From Hymenolepis diminuta (Eukaryota > Platyhelminthes > Cestoda > Cyclophyllidea > Hymenolepididae): a stretch of 64,000 nt of DNA. The notes beneath the pieces were generated by a model, which was not told the origin of the DNA, searched no databases, and worked only from the letters and a program-made list of their open reading frames with translations. The stretch is taken from NCBI GenBank assembly GCA_900708905.1, contig CAADRB010000036.1, positions 1-64,000 on the forward strand, given 5' to 3'. A program made the position numbers and the translations under genes. Below are positions 1-12,254 of this stretch, piece after piece (positions within the stretch are counted from its first letter, which is position 1; each line of letters starts with the position of its first letter).

Positions 1-3000
1 ATTATTTACAAATATTGCAAATTTGTCGGTGATTTGGCGCTTAGCAATAAAGAGGTCCATATTAGGTCCTGCATTTTACGGAGTTCTATGCTATTTGTTG
101 AATCAGTTAGGCAACTGATGTAATCGGTATAAGGAAAACAAATGAATGAAATATACGAATCCGTCGTCAGTGCGGAAATCAGGGGTTATTGTAAACAGAG
201 GAATAGGCTTTAAAGTAATTGTAATAATATAGAATATCATAGTGATAATTTTCTTATTGCCCTATTGCAGCCGAAGAAAGCATCCACCAGAGATCATGGA
301 ACCGAGACCTTTCAGTTGATATTCCGTGATCAGGGTTGCAATACCGTGTTGGTTAATACTACATATTGAAGCTGTAAGATGTATTTTAAAAGGAGGAGTA
401 CTTAGATGTCTTTTCTCTACATGTTAGAATTAGTATAATCCTCTCAATCCTATTAATGAAGATAGTTAAAACACTTTGTTCGGACAAGTGGGGAATACCC
501 TGAAGCCGTCGTGAAAAGAAGTTCATGATCCGCCATCCTGTACTGTTGAGCAATAGCAGTGCGATTAGTCATATCATCACGGGTTTTGCACCGACGGACA
601 TCATTCTCTGACTTGGCAGATGCTCATAATGAGCTAAGTATTTATTTTTACCTGTCTCATTGATTAGAGGAGGCTTATGGGGATATAACTAAATGGCATC
701 ATTTCTCCCTTGATTCCCTCCGTGTGTATAATTAAGCCCATAGTTATAGCCTATAAAATATTACTTTTCAGTAAGAGATAGAGAGAAAAGGCAGGAGGAC
801 ATGAAGAACACAGTAAGTGATTTTGTCTGATGACTGTAAAAACATATAAATGAATGATAGAAGCAAGAATTATTCCAAATAGATCATCAAACAAATAATA
901 AAAATAAGGTGCAGAAATTGGTCTAAGCGATTACGCCTCAACAATCCCTCCATTATAATAATTTTTGCATTAGTTCGATCATGTGAGGTAATACCAACAA
1001 TTGCAGTTGTGAATCAATGAAATTTTCAATCAAACGCACGTTTCAATCAAAATGCGGCTTCAAATGCTACTGTCGTTTAAAAGTTTCTGTTCAAAAACTT
1101 CATTCGTCATTTCATATTGACGCGATAAAGTATCTCCGAACTCTCCATATTTAATGTCTCTGAAATAGTGTCTTAACTTTGAATGAGTGGAGAAGAATAG
1201 AGATTTCTCAAAGTTCAGTTTCCCTTTGTGTCAATCAAGGCAGAAGTCCTGAGCTCGAGATCTGCAGATTTATGTTTATCATCAAGAACGGCCAATCCAA
1301 TTAAGTAAGGTTATTCGAAGTGTAGCTAATTTTAAGTACTTCAAGATTAGCGTTTTGGAACATTTCCCTTCAGGTGGCTCAGAAATTATAAATATCTTCA
1401 CTCTTCGTTTTACCTCTTCAACCCATTTCTGTCAGAGTAGCCGTAGAAACCGTAAAAATAATAATTTAATATTTGGCTGAAACATTTTTTAATCGGTTCT
1501 AGAATTCTGCTTTTATGTTAAACAATTACCTTGATTTTCCATCTTTTAACCATGAAAATTTATGTGAATTGCCAGGAGAATTGAACATCTGCAGTCTTAT
1601 CGTGTTTGATTTAGTGAGTATGAAGAATTTTTTGAAAATAAAGCTCAACTGGATGCCGTATTAAGCTTAGAGCAAATAAATTCACCATAATTCCTTAAAT
1701 GTAGATGTAAAGAACTTGGTAGGAGTCTCGATTGAACTTTTTAGAATTCAGCTAAATATCAGGTCCATTTGGTCATTAACTTTGCGTACTTTTCTTTGCC
1801 ACAGTTTTTATTTGGTAAAAGGTATACAGAAAGTGCAGAAAGTATTACGATTTGAAATAATAAAATATTTTCGATAACTTTAAAAGATGTGCTTGTCAAG
1901 GATTTCATTTGGCTTCAACGTGTTTAATATAGGTATATGGTTAAAAAGTCTTAGAGAGTTGTACCTACTTGCTCTTGGCTATAAAAAGACAAAAAGAATC
2001 AACTTGGCATAATCAACCGTTCAGCCAAAATGACCAATTGGTATGCTCTAAATTTCATGAACATGAACTCATTCGGAGACCATGGAGCAAATCACCTGAA
2101 TTGAGCCTTGAGACATTTGGATGTTTCAAAATGGGCAATTAAATGCATTCAAAATTAAAAAGCACGACTCTTAACACCCTGGCTTTCATATTCGAATTCC
2201 TCACGTATCATCAATTACCGGTCTATTTCGATATTTCGTGATTTCATATGCTATTCCATTATTAAAACAATCTAAACTGCCAAGTCATACTGAGGACTCA
2301 AGGACACTGGCATACCGCAGTGATCCGAATCTGTTCAACAAGAGCCGCTAACACAAGCATGGCGGTGTATGGCAGCCCGTATGGAAATGTTAACTTATTC
2401 ACGATTAAAATGTAGCTTTGTCGGGAACAAACCATTTGTTGAAATATTTGAACGCAATCCACATTGCATGGACAAAATGTTGAAGGTGGTCTCACAAACT
2501 GCCTTTGACCAGGTAAGCTATTTTAAATTTATTTAATCAAAGCTGAATGATAAATTCAGTTTGCCCGGAGGTTCGAGAGGTTGGTATTGTGAAAATCGCT
2601 CAAAATTTTGCAGATAATTTCATCTTTAAGAATTTGTAAGAGAACAGCTAGAATATCGTGCTTCCGAATTAGTACATTTACTGCAAGCTTTTCCCTTCAC
2701 TTTTGTGGCTTCTGTATAGGAAATTTCATACACACCTTAACTACATAACATTTCGGTATAAAGTATCAACTATAACTGTTTAGGTTGACAGAGGAGGTGT
2801 ATTTGACGACGAAAGGGAGTCATCCAAACCCAAATCGCCCTGTCTCAAAAGGACTTAATTATGTGATCAGACACTGGTAGGCTGGACGGCACATATACAC
2901 TTCTGTCCTTCGAGTTTATATTGTGAAGAAAATTTAAGCTAATTAGAAAAAAGTCTGGTATTCCAAACTAGAAATAATGACATTAATTGGCGGGAATGAA

Positions 3001-6000
3001 ACAGGACTGAGCTGACGGTCATGCCTTTTCACAAATTATTCCGTGTCATTGTTCCACGTGTTGACACAGTGATACAATTCTCTTATTTCTAATAACAAAA
3101 TTATTAAAAAGACTAATCAGTAAACTCTGCAATGTTTAAAATCCCTTTTCAAGTCACATTTCTCCCGCTTTTGATTGTAAGAAGATCCAAATATATCATA
3201 TTGTCAAACGAGTTCTGAATATCATCTTCATGAAATCACCCAGAAATCCGTTTTTCAGATCATGAAAACCGATTTGAATCGAATTATTTCTTCCCAGTTC
3301 TTGTCTATTTTGCTGACTTCCTCATGATGTCAATAATAGGGGTCAAAGTTAATGATGGGTTCGTGACAAGCGTAGATAGTGTCCCAGACAAGTTATCGGA
3401 TAGACCAGCCGTAGTCGCTAATCGGACAGCAAATACCTAGACGGTGACTGGTCCGTGTGTTTCCAAACATCCATCTATATTCTCCAAATTTATAAAAATT
3501 TTTGAACAAATAGGAGTGACCAGACGCCTTATCAATCACTGATTCTCTGAACTGGTCTTTCTTTTCAAATTCAAGGTTTGTAAAGCTAGTGATAACAACA
3601 CACAATAGATATCATTTTACGTTCGACAGAGACAGGTCCCCCGAGTCTGGTCACATGATAGATGCCCTTTGAGACACAGTGAACTGTGTGTGGTTGACTA
3701 CCTCTGTCTCATGTGTATCTGTTTGTCTATCTATGGAGCCTGATGGCAAAATTATCTTTGTCATTATAAATCCAAGTCCCAATCTTAGAAAAGGCTGATA
3801 TCTCAGTTTTTCTTGCCAGTTTTACCATATAAGACTATCGTAATATCCAAGTCCTAGAGTCAGACCACACGATGAAGTATCTCCCAGACACTGTCACCTT
3901 GACTGACTCCTTTCCTGCGTCGAATATATTCCACGATTAATGATGATGTAATTATTTCACGGCGTCTTCTCCCGGTGGCCGTTGGTAAAGTTCTTAAAGC
4001 ATTGTAACGACGATATAAATAAAACCTTCTATTAGTATGATAAATGGACAATTTAGGAAATTCCACAATCCACTTTTGGAGAAGTGAAAGATACAACCGA
4101 AATCGCAAGACAACATTTCATGGAGTTTTGTGGTTTTCTTATGTAGACCGCCTTTTATCCCGTTCTTAGGGGAGTATAACATCAATTTCTCATAGGTTTT
4201 CGTAATAGTATTCTCAAAATAAGGGAAAATTAACCACTTACCCCAATGTGAAGACAATAGCCCAGCAGCCGAGTTTAAATTAATGTGAGGAAGAAAGCAA
4301 TATTAGTATAATTTTGCATAGTAAATCCAAGCAAATGATCGAAGCAAGATGAGCGCTGGAAAATGTTCTACTAAATGGGCTTGGGAATTATTATTATTCT
4401 TAAATTATAAATGGAAGCTAGACCAATCATATACCAGTGAAGAAAATCACATCACAGAAATGCTTAATATATCTTGAAATAAAATTTTCATTTTTTAAAT
4501 CCGCGTAAGATAATGGTTAGTAGCTAATTGAACTAACAATGCACATGTCTCAGGGGAGTTAGGCTGGAGATGTGATTAACTTCGTGTTAACATTACTGAT
4601 ATGTCACTCATCATATTTTCGGTCGTCTGGCAATTTGATAAGAATTTTCACTCCTGTCATAAATCTAGGATACACAGTATGCTAGAACCATCTCCCTAAG
4701 TCTATTAAAGCCATATGAAACAAACCTTCTAAAAATGCAGTCCCACTTGTACCTTACTTGAATAAACGTATTTAGACACTTCCCCGTTTTTTGACTTGCA
4801 ACACAATGAGGTTGGCAATTAGTGGCTTGAAGTTAGCAACTTAATTCTGAGGGCATACTTGAAACAGTAGTAAGCTCTAATCATGGGACACGACAATACT
4901 TTCAGAAGCCATTCTCGCTCAGCTGTTGAGCATAAATCAGAAACAAGTCTGATCGTATACCCTCAATCTGACGGAAAAACAATTCATTAGTAACAGGTTG
5001 TGCGCACTTCTGGTAATACTGGAATCCAGTTCAGAGATGCAGAAATTGTAAGGGCAAAAGATAATTCGATGATTTTGGAAATTGAGCCACTGGCATCACT
5101 TAAGCGGTTTCTCTTTATTAAAAAGTAAACTAGAGTAGTTTCTAACGGGCTTTACGGGGCAAATAAACCCCGGCTTTCACAAGCAGCTCTTTGATTATCT
5201 GAGGAGACAGGTCTGCCGATAGGGTGCCAATTTTCAACCGATCAGTTAAGCAGGGCTGAAAACTAAGGACATGAGCTCTCACACTGAAGTCTACGAGTCT
5301 GATGGTAAAATTTATCCATAATATACCTAACTGTACCACATTTAGATACGAACAGACATCCTGAAGAATTTTCAATTTATAATAAAGATTTACCGATGGC
5401 CTAACTATTATGAGCTTCTAACTAATTTATTCACCGTTCATTAGGATACTTGATCTTATTATTAATCGCCATTATCTGATTGACAGCTAGCGGTACTATT
5501 ACTAATTGATATGAAGATATATTTATAAGTTTGGCATCATTTCTATTCTAACCAGTTGGCGGGGATTACCCACCATGGCCAGCTTCCAGTTACTTACTAC
5601 TACCCAAACACCTACATATTCAGAGAGATATCCTACCGTGACGCGGCTATTTTAGACAACCCTTATTAAAACATTAAGTGAAGTGCACGATTAATGCTAG
5701 AATAATATATTCAGGAACCAGTTGTGGTCTTGGACGAACATCGTCCCGTAGTTGTGATGAGGATCGCAGGAGAAAATGACTATACCTTACTCAAACTCCA
5801 CTTCGTACTAGGTGATATATGAAGAACAAACCATTAAATGCAGTCCGAATATTCTCCGAGGTGGCTTGAGATAATGCGAAGCCTGGAAATTTCCAAAATT
5901 TATGTAGTGCCGCCCACAGAACTGGTGTTCTACGCTGGATCACATTCCAAAACGGCAATATTTGATTCCGTCTTTCCATTTCAACAACAACAAACTAGAC

Positions 6001-6985
6001 AACTCAACTTCTATTTCTTCTCTTAACTTCATATCTTGTGATCTCTGTTCTACTCAGTAAATCCTTGTTTGAGGAGCCTTACTCAAATATGTAACCTGGA
6101 TTCTCCATAGGTTCAGTTTACCATATCCTGACCTAATACTCGGTAGTTCAAACTTCAAGATCCGGTCCCTAGATTACCGAACGCTAGTTAAGAAGTATTC
6201 TAATTGTTTCTAATAACCAAAAACAATTAGGCGGCACATGCTAATAGGATTTTAAAGGTACTCTGTTTCGTTGCAGATGAGCTTAAGCCTCAGTTAACCA
6301 ACCTTATCCATCAACAAAGAATCAGCTAATTGACATTTTCTCGATCAAAGTTAAATAATTACCTAAAAATGGGCCTTTTCTATTTAGGCATGTAAGGCTA
6401 ATATACATATGGAATAAAATTTAAGACATTTTTCATCGAGGGTTTCGCAAATGAATGAAATGCGTTGTACTAAGGAATATGTAAAAACTCCTCGAACAAT
6501 TTAATTAATAAGAATTATAGGAAGACAATTAAACAACAGAAGAATCAACACTTGAATCACACATACAAACTTAAAAGATTATTAGAGCTTAAATATAAAT
6601 TTTCAAACAACTTTGAAAAGTAATGTACGAAAAATGAAAGTCCAATGAGTAGACGATATCACTGACGACCTTATATAATGTAACTAATTTCATTAGGTCA
6701 ACTTCAGCCTTATTGAATTCGATAACCCAATCCAGTTTCCAAGATGTCGTTCATTTTTGAAAATAAGAATCGGAAAACAAGATTGAGCTAAAGAAATAAA
6801 GTTGAATGGTAAATCTAAACTAAAACTTAAGAAAGTCCGTAATAACAACTAAAAGGATTAATAGACGCAAGTAGGAATTTATAATGATATTACATATTTG
6901 CGTTTCATAGATAATGATTTATACGTACATAAATGAAACCATTGTTTCTTCGTCAGTTAACAATAAAGACAACCATGATATTTAA
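1..6985. other. Gene-poor AT-rich stretch
   Basis: I see no supportable gene here. Open frames are at most about 87 codons, show no family motif, and several overlap on both strands (for example around 3860-4257 and 5791-6026), as expected by chance. Two segments, about 3610-3790 and 5160-5350, look weakly alike on the minus strand (shared core around the AATTTTRCCATCAG motif) and may be copies of an old repeat. Further exons of distant genes cannot be excluded. Confidence 0.5.
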
Positions 6986-7406
6986 CTACTTCTGGTTAAG
7001 TAAATCAGCAAGGACACCAGACTTTTTAAGTTCGTCCAAATCGCTACACCCACCAATACAGGATTTTCCAATAAAAATGCGAGGCACCTATTACCAGTAT
7101 TTAAAATTGCACTGAAATATAACCTACGGTTCTTTCTCCAGTTATGGATTTCAAATAATCTTGAATAGCCTGACGGTCCGGTCGTTTTGCAATATCAATA
7201 ACACGTATATCATTTTCGGTAAAGTTAGGTCCGTAATAAGATTGAAGGATATCAATCGCGTTAGAACAATATGGACATGATTTCTTCACAAACATTACAA
7301 CATGTGCCGATTTTATTTGTTCTTGAACAAAATCCTCAACTTTAGAAGAACTAAAAAAAATAAAATAAAACCGAAATTACTGTCGATATTTCATGAAATT
7401 CCCCAT
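6986..7406 (-). CDS. Glutaredoxin, dithiol CPYC type (3 exons)
   Basis: Exons 7406-7381, 7350-7128 and 7087-6986 splice in frame to 116 residues. The product is a small dithiol glutaredoxin, a glutathione-dependent disulfide reductase of thioredoxin fold. Visible motifs: active site CPYC at residues 34-37, the ERTVPRIFIG segment with cis-Pro at 85, and the GG glutathione-binding pair at 95-96. Length is normal for a stand-alone animal Grx1/Grx2-type protein; no thioredoxin reductase module follows, so it is not the N-terminal part of a fused thioredoxin-glutathione reductase. Introns are 30 and 40 nt, both GT-AG. The start ATG was chosen because its 26-nt exon gives the right phase and an MGN start like some vertebrate GLRX2 isoforms. 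Extra cysteines occur at 93 and 97. A TAG acceptor-like site lies 3 nt before the ATG. It is head-to-head with SNRNP27. Confidence 0.9.
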
Positions 7407-8138
7407 TGTCTAAAGTAAGAAATCCACACGAGTTCGTTATTTCAAATTTGAGATGCCTCAGATCAAGGTCGACATGATATAGTCTCTATTTTTTCACTAT
7501 TTATAATAATAATAATGATCTTTTCTAAAACACGTCATTTTGCCTTAACCAATAATTCTATGATATTATTAAGCAAATTTATTACCTCTTTAATTTACAT
7601 AGGAATCGAGCGAGTTAGATCAAATTGCATTTCATTTCAGTATATTTCACAATTTTTCATCATTTAATGTAAGTACACACTTTAGATCTGCACGTGCTTC
7701 TGCAAGAAAATTGCACATTATAAATTTTGAGTCAATCTAATTATCAAACATATCATATATAAGAAATTATTTATAAAATCAGTCCGTTGAAGTTTCCTTC
7801 CGCAATTTTGAGATCTATGGTAAAAAATTCGTTAATCGGTCGAAAATTGTAAATGTATGAAAGTTTCGTATCATACAAGACATAAATTTGTTCCTCATAG
7901 TAATTTAGTTTAATTATATTTGATTGTAAATAATATCGAATTCACCACAGCCGCAAAATTTACCTGTGTCAATTCAAATGAGCTGAATATATATACATAT
8001 ATATATAATTGCATCCAAAGGGATGATAATTTTACCTTACTAATAAACCAACTTCATATCCAATATATATTAATATAAATTTTGTTTTAACAGTCTAAAA
8101 TCGAGATGAAACAATTAATATCATTAGGTTTCTCTAAT
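7407..8138. promoter_or_regulatory. Shared divergent intergenic region
   Basis: These 732 bases separate the start codons of glutaredoxin (-) and SNRNP27 (+) and must hold both 5' regions, so a bidirectional promoter is the simple inference. The stretch is very AT-rich and includes an alternating TA run near 7985-8008. No specific promoter element could be identified with confidence. Confidence 0.4.
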
Positions 8139-8722
8139 ATGCCTCGCGATCGTTCCCGCAGTCCTGCGTCGCGTGAGTTACCGTGTACACAGCTTCAACT
8201 ATTTATTTTAGGTCGGAAACGTTCCAGATCACGTTCTCGGGATCAGCATAGGGGTAGACATGATAGGGATTATGATAGGCACCGACGAGATAGAGATGGA
8301 CGTAGGGATGAAGATCGTCATCGTCGGGACCGAACTCCAGAGAGACGAAAAGAACGCAGACGTCGAGATTCCTCTGAAGAATATCATGATAAGGATTATC
8401 GGAGTGGAAAATCTCGCAGAGATGATCGTTCACGGACCCCTGAGTCTCCTGATGCATCGCAGGAGGCTGCTGTAGTCGATGATAAAGAAGGTAGGAACCA
8501 TATCTGCTTCCTGTTAATTGGTATATTCTAGTTAAGGAACCTCAAACTGAAGAAGAAAAGCAAATGATGAAAATGCTCGGATTCTTTAATTTTGATTCTA
8601 CTAAAGGAAGACATGTCACTGGTAATAATGTATATGTTGCAAATATTCAGAAGAAACGAAAATACAGACAGTACATGAACCGCCGTGGTGGATTTAACAG
8701 AAAATTGGACCCCATCACTTAG
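8139..8722 (+). CDS. SNRNP27: U4/U6.U5 snRNP 27 kDa protein
   Basis: Exons 8139-8172, 8212-8490 and 8532-8722 join in frame to 167 residues (human about 155). The protein is a component of the spliceosomal U4/U6.U5 tri-snRNP. Residues 1 to about 100 are an arginine/serine- and RD-rich low-complexity tail beginning [11 protein letters not shown]. The C-terminal 55 residues are the conserved family block, including [15 protein letters not shown] and [19 protein letters not shown], near identical to the animal consensus. Both introns are tiny (39 and 41 nt, GT-AG). The start at 8139 is preferred over the in-frame ATG at 8106 because the protein then begins directly with the RS tail, and a TAG acceptor-like site lies 11 nt upstream. 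It ends 223 bp from the 3' end of the convergent FNBP4-like gene. Confidence 0.95.
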
Positions 8723-8945
8723 ACAATTTTGGCTTTTCTAGCTCTTTTCGTATATATTCAATTCATTTGTATGTATAAAGTCCCCTATTTGTATCCTGTA
8801 AAGCTACACGTATTATGGCCTCCTTATGATAAAGGGATTTATAAAAACATAAGGATTGCAATTATAAAAAAGAAACTAAGTGTATTATACAAGAAAAGAT
8901 AAAACAACTTTGCATAAGTGTACAAATCCAGGATTTCGTTTCATA

Positions 8946-10167
8946 TTACTTCGATGAATTTGAGAGGTAATGCCCTCCATTCATATCGCTTTTTGTTTCT
9001 CCCACAATTTCTCCACTCTCCTGCATGAAACATTTACATTAAATCAGAGATTATACCTGGCTTCCTGTGTTTTTTTCTTGCTTATTCACATCGGTTTGAT
9101 CATGCAGAACTTCGGGACCATTTTGATCTTGTTCAACTGATCTGCTGATATAACGCTTATTTTCTCTATAATAAAATTATCGGTGAACATAATTACGTTT
9201 ACCGATCCCAGGTTGATCCTTGCGGTAGCGATGTTCGTTCATATTGGAGAAGAAAATCTTTGACTTCCTGTAACTTTTCAAAATACCGTTCATTTGGGAG
9301 ATAACCGTACTTCCAATCTTCGTATCTAGTCTAAAATTAGAGACCATGTGTATCAGAAAAATTGAAGCAACTTACAGCAAACTGTACATAAGCAACTTGT
9401 AAGGGTGAAAATTTATCCTGTTGGGTATCGATTGCTGTGAATTTTTCGATCAAGATTTGACTAGTTTCAAGAAGAGTCGACCGACTAATACTGTCTAACT
9501 TCGGTGAAGGGATAGTCAATTTATTAGGACTGACGAATTCTGGAAACGAATCGCTTCCAACAGGCTTTGGAGAAGGAAGTCGCGGCCCAATAAATGCTTC
9601 AATTTCACTCTGTTCCGTATCCATTTTCTCATTCACAGGATCTTCATGAATAGATGGTTTTTGCTGTTCTTCCGATTCACTTTCTGAAACTGATCGGGAG
9701 GAAGATGAGGGGCTACTATAGGCGACGTATTCTGAAAGAAATTCTATAGGTCCAATTTTGGTTGGATCCTTTTCTTTATCTTCATTGGATCGCATAAAAG
9801 CCCGTTTGATTCGACGCCGTTTTCGTGCATTACCCTCAGGGAAAATCTGTTGGGGAACAGGAGGTCTGGATCTTTCTCCAATCTCCTGAGGTTTTGTGGT
9901 ACCCTCATACTGCTCTTTAAGGTAATGTTCATATTTTGTGAGATAGTCCTGGTATTCTTCAGGGATGTTCCATGTAGTTTCTTTGGTTACGTAGTTGCAA
10001 TAATATGGGATGTTTGTTTTAGGATCGACTTGAACGATCCAGTTTGTTTTTGGCACTGCAGAAAATTAGAAGTGCACAGAGCAAGTAATGTGCAAAATTT
10101 TAATTAGCGTGAACGATATGAAATATCACAACTTACCGTTGTCATTGACATTGTGGCTACTCTTCAT
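8946..10167 (-). CDS. FNBP4: Formin-binding protein 4-like, WW domain
   Basis: Exons 10167-10137, 10055-9376, 9330-9203, 9165-9057 and 9020-8946 join in frame to 340 residues, far shorter than human FNBP4 (about 1000). FNBP4 is a WW-domain protein that binds proline-rich formin segments. One WW domain spans residues 14-44 (W16, YY at 28-29, W39, P42). A basic RKRRRIKRAF patch and a Ser/Glu-rich low-complexity region follow. Exon 3 carries the family block T-R-x-x-D-W, then a helix, QYE and LPQG, equivalent to the human ETRIADW to QYEINATPKG segment just before WW2. Here the WW2 position is degenerate: WDRENKRY is present but the second tryptophan and the proline are missing. Introns are 37 to 81 nt. 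A TAG acceptor-like site lies 12 nt before the ATG. Confidence 0.85.
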
Positions 10168-12254
10168 GGCTTCAACTTCCTAAGAAATAATTTGTTAATA
10201 CTTTTAGTACCGCAAAGAAAGTTTCAATTTCATTATTCAGACGCTCGGACATCATTTCCCAACGGAATAGAAGGTCCCTTACAATGTATAATCAGCGGGG
10301 TGACCTGACGTTCATCAAACAAATCAAATGCATTGAAACATAAGTTCATAAAAAATCTTCAAAATGGATCGTAAGACACTATAAATTATTTATTTCCATC
10401 AGTATGCAAAGATGCAATTATATTTATGCCTGTTCTTTCATCTTAAGGCTGTTGTCTAATAATTCAATCATAATCAAATTTTTTCCTTGTAGAATATTTT
10501 CCACTAAAATTGATTCTACTTAGGTGTAGCTAATTACAATCAGGTAAAAATGGCAATATTGGTATTCATCATGTTTATTTTTTGTTTAGGAATAAACTGT
10601 TTGCGTTTTGTTATCCTTGACCTGCATATTAAGTATAAAGTATATAAACCTTCTTGCTTTAACCTGGTATCCCTTTCACTACATTTATGATATACACTAT
10701 AATAAGTAATGATTATATGCCATTATGGAAGCTGCAACATATAAGTAAATAATAGTTTCGCACAAACTATTTCTTATATGTAAGATTATTTATTTACCAT
10801 CTTTTCATTCACGCTTCTTTGAGGTCCCTTTTAATAAAACGAATTTATGTACATGACGGGTGTAAATGGCGCTTAGGATAAATCGACCTATCTATACGAA
10901 GACGTGCGTCTTATTTTATTATAGTGGTTTAGGTCATGTTATATTTTTGTGTTGTCGGGTAGCATTTGTAACAAGGGCAATTTCTTAGGAAATCTAAGAG
11001 CCGGTTATAGTACCCCACATATAAGAGCAGATCCTGACAGAATCTCAATAATAACAAATCTATTCTAAATTCATTTACCCGCCAGAGGAATATGATTTTG
11101 CACACAAATTCTATCTCTTAGATGGAATTTATTCTTTTCTTTCCTACTGTTCTTTACTAACCACCGTCAGACTTCGCCAAAAAACACTAGAGAAGAGATA
11201 TGGGGACCCCTGGATGAAGAGGTTTATTAGATACAGATATAAACCTTGAAGAGATTGACGGCTCTCATAATTTGTTATCATGATTCAAAGAACCTTGCCA
11301 CTTATGTGCAAAGCAAATTTTTAGAACTATCTTTTGACCTGGGCATTTGTCTATTCAATTATTTTTAATATAGGATCAAAACGTTCTTTCAATTTCTAAA
11401 AAAATACTATGATATTCAAATTGTTAGGAAATATGACGACGGCTAAAGGTACTTAGATTGGCACTATAAAATCATCGTTTCAGACCAATTAAGACAATGA
11501 AGTTATTGACGCCGTTTATTGGTACCACAAAATATTACGTTTTCCAACCTTCATCTTCGTCATCTAAAATATAGTAATCGTTTCACAGTATTCAATCCTT
11601 TAAAGTTGCTAGTTTCTCAGCACTTTTAAGATATAATGATTAGTATCTAACGATTAAGACTTTTTTATATCAGAGCAAGTTAAGTATATTGAAATTTTGA
11701 AGTTGGTACAAATGTCCACTTTTCGTTTAAAATGTTTCCCTACGTTGGTTGATTATTATTACTCAGAGTAATATAAAAAATAACAAATCTTAATTGTAGG
11801 AAACAAGTGATGTGGAATAACTGTAAGTCTAATAAATGATAAGAGGAGATTTTCAAAAAGATACAGGGAGCGACTCCAGTGTGTCAAAGTGTTCCACCCC
11901 ATTTATTTTTGAAACTGGAAATTTTAAGTTAAATATCAGTTAATAAATTTTCTTTGTGAAAATAGGGGGTTTAAATGTTCTGTAACAATAAAAGCGAAAT
12001 CAACCCGATTTTCAAACTCAAGGTCGGTTTCTACTGAGGTATTAATGGTAGAGTTATTTATTAAATGTTAAATTTTTCATAGATGTTTAGCATATAATTA
12101 ATTTTCATTCAATTACTTTTTACATAAATTTTAAAATAAACTGAGTTTTTATATGACACATCGACTTCGCCACATATTTCATAAGATTTGAACTCTATTT
12201 AATTCTGCTAATGTATATGTGATTTAATGAATTTTACATAGCAGGATCATTAGT
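10168..12254. other. Intergenic region with repeat R2 copy
   Basis: No gene seen between the FNBP4-like start and NAPE-PLD. It contains one copy of dispersed repeat R2 (about 10795-11040). The last bases before NAPE-PLD include a CAG splice-acceptor-like site 10 nt before its ATG. Confidence 0.5.
10795..11040 (+). repeat. Dispersed repeat R2, copy 1
   Basis: About 240 bases resemble 53300-53490 in the same orientation. Shared landmarks in order: AACGAATTTAT, ATAGTGGTTTRGGTC, GTGTTGTMGGGT, ATTTGTAAC, then CTTAGGRAATCTAAG and GGTTRYRGTA. The copies are clearly diverged and hold no reading frame, so this is an old non-coding interspersed element of unknown class. Confidence 0.65.

Noticed and set aside
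8203..8475. Alternative frames on both strands over SNRNP27
   Set aside because: Shadows of the repetitive arginine-rich exon; the SNRNP27 frame is supported by the conserved C-terminal block.
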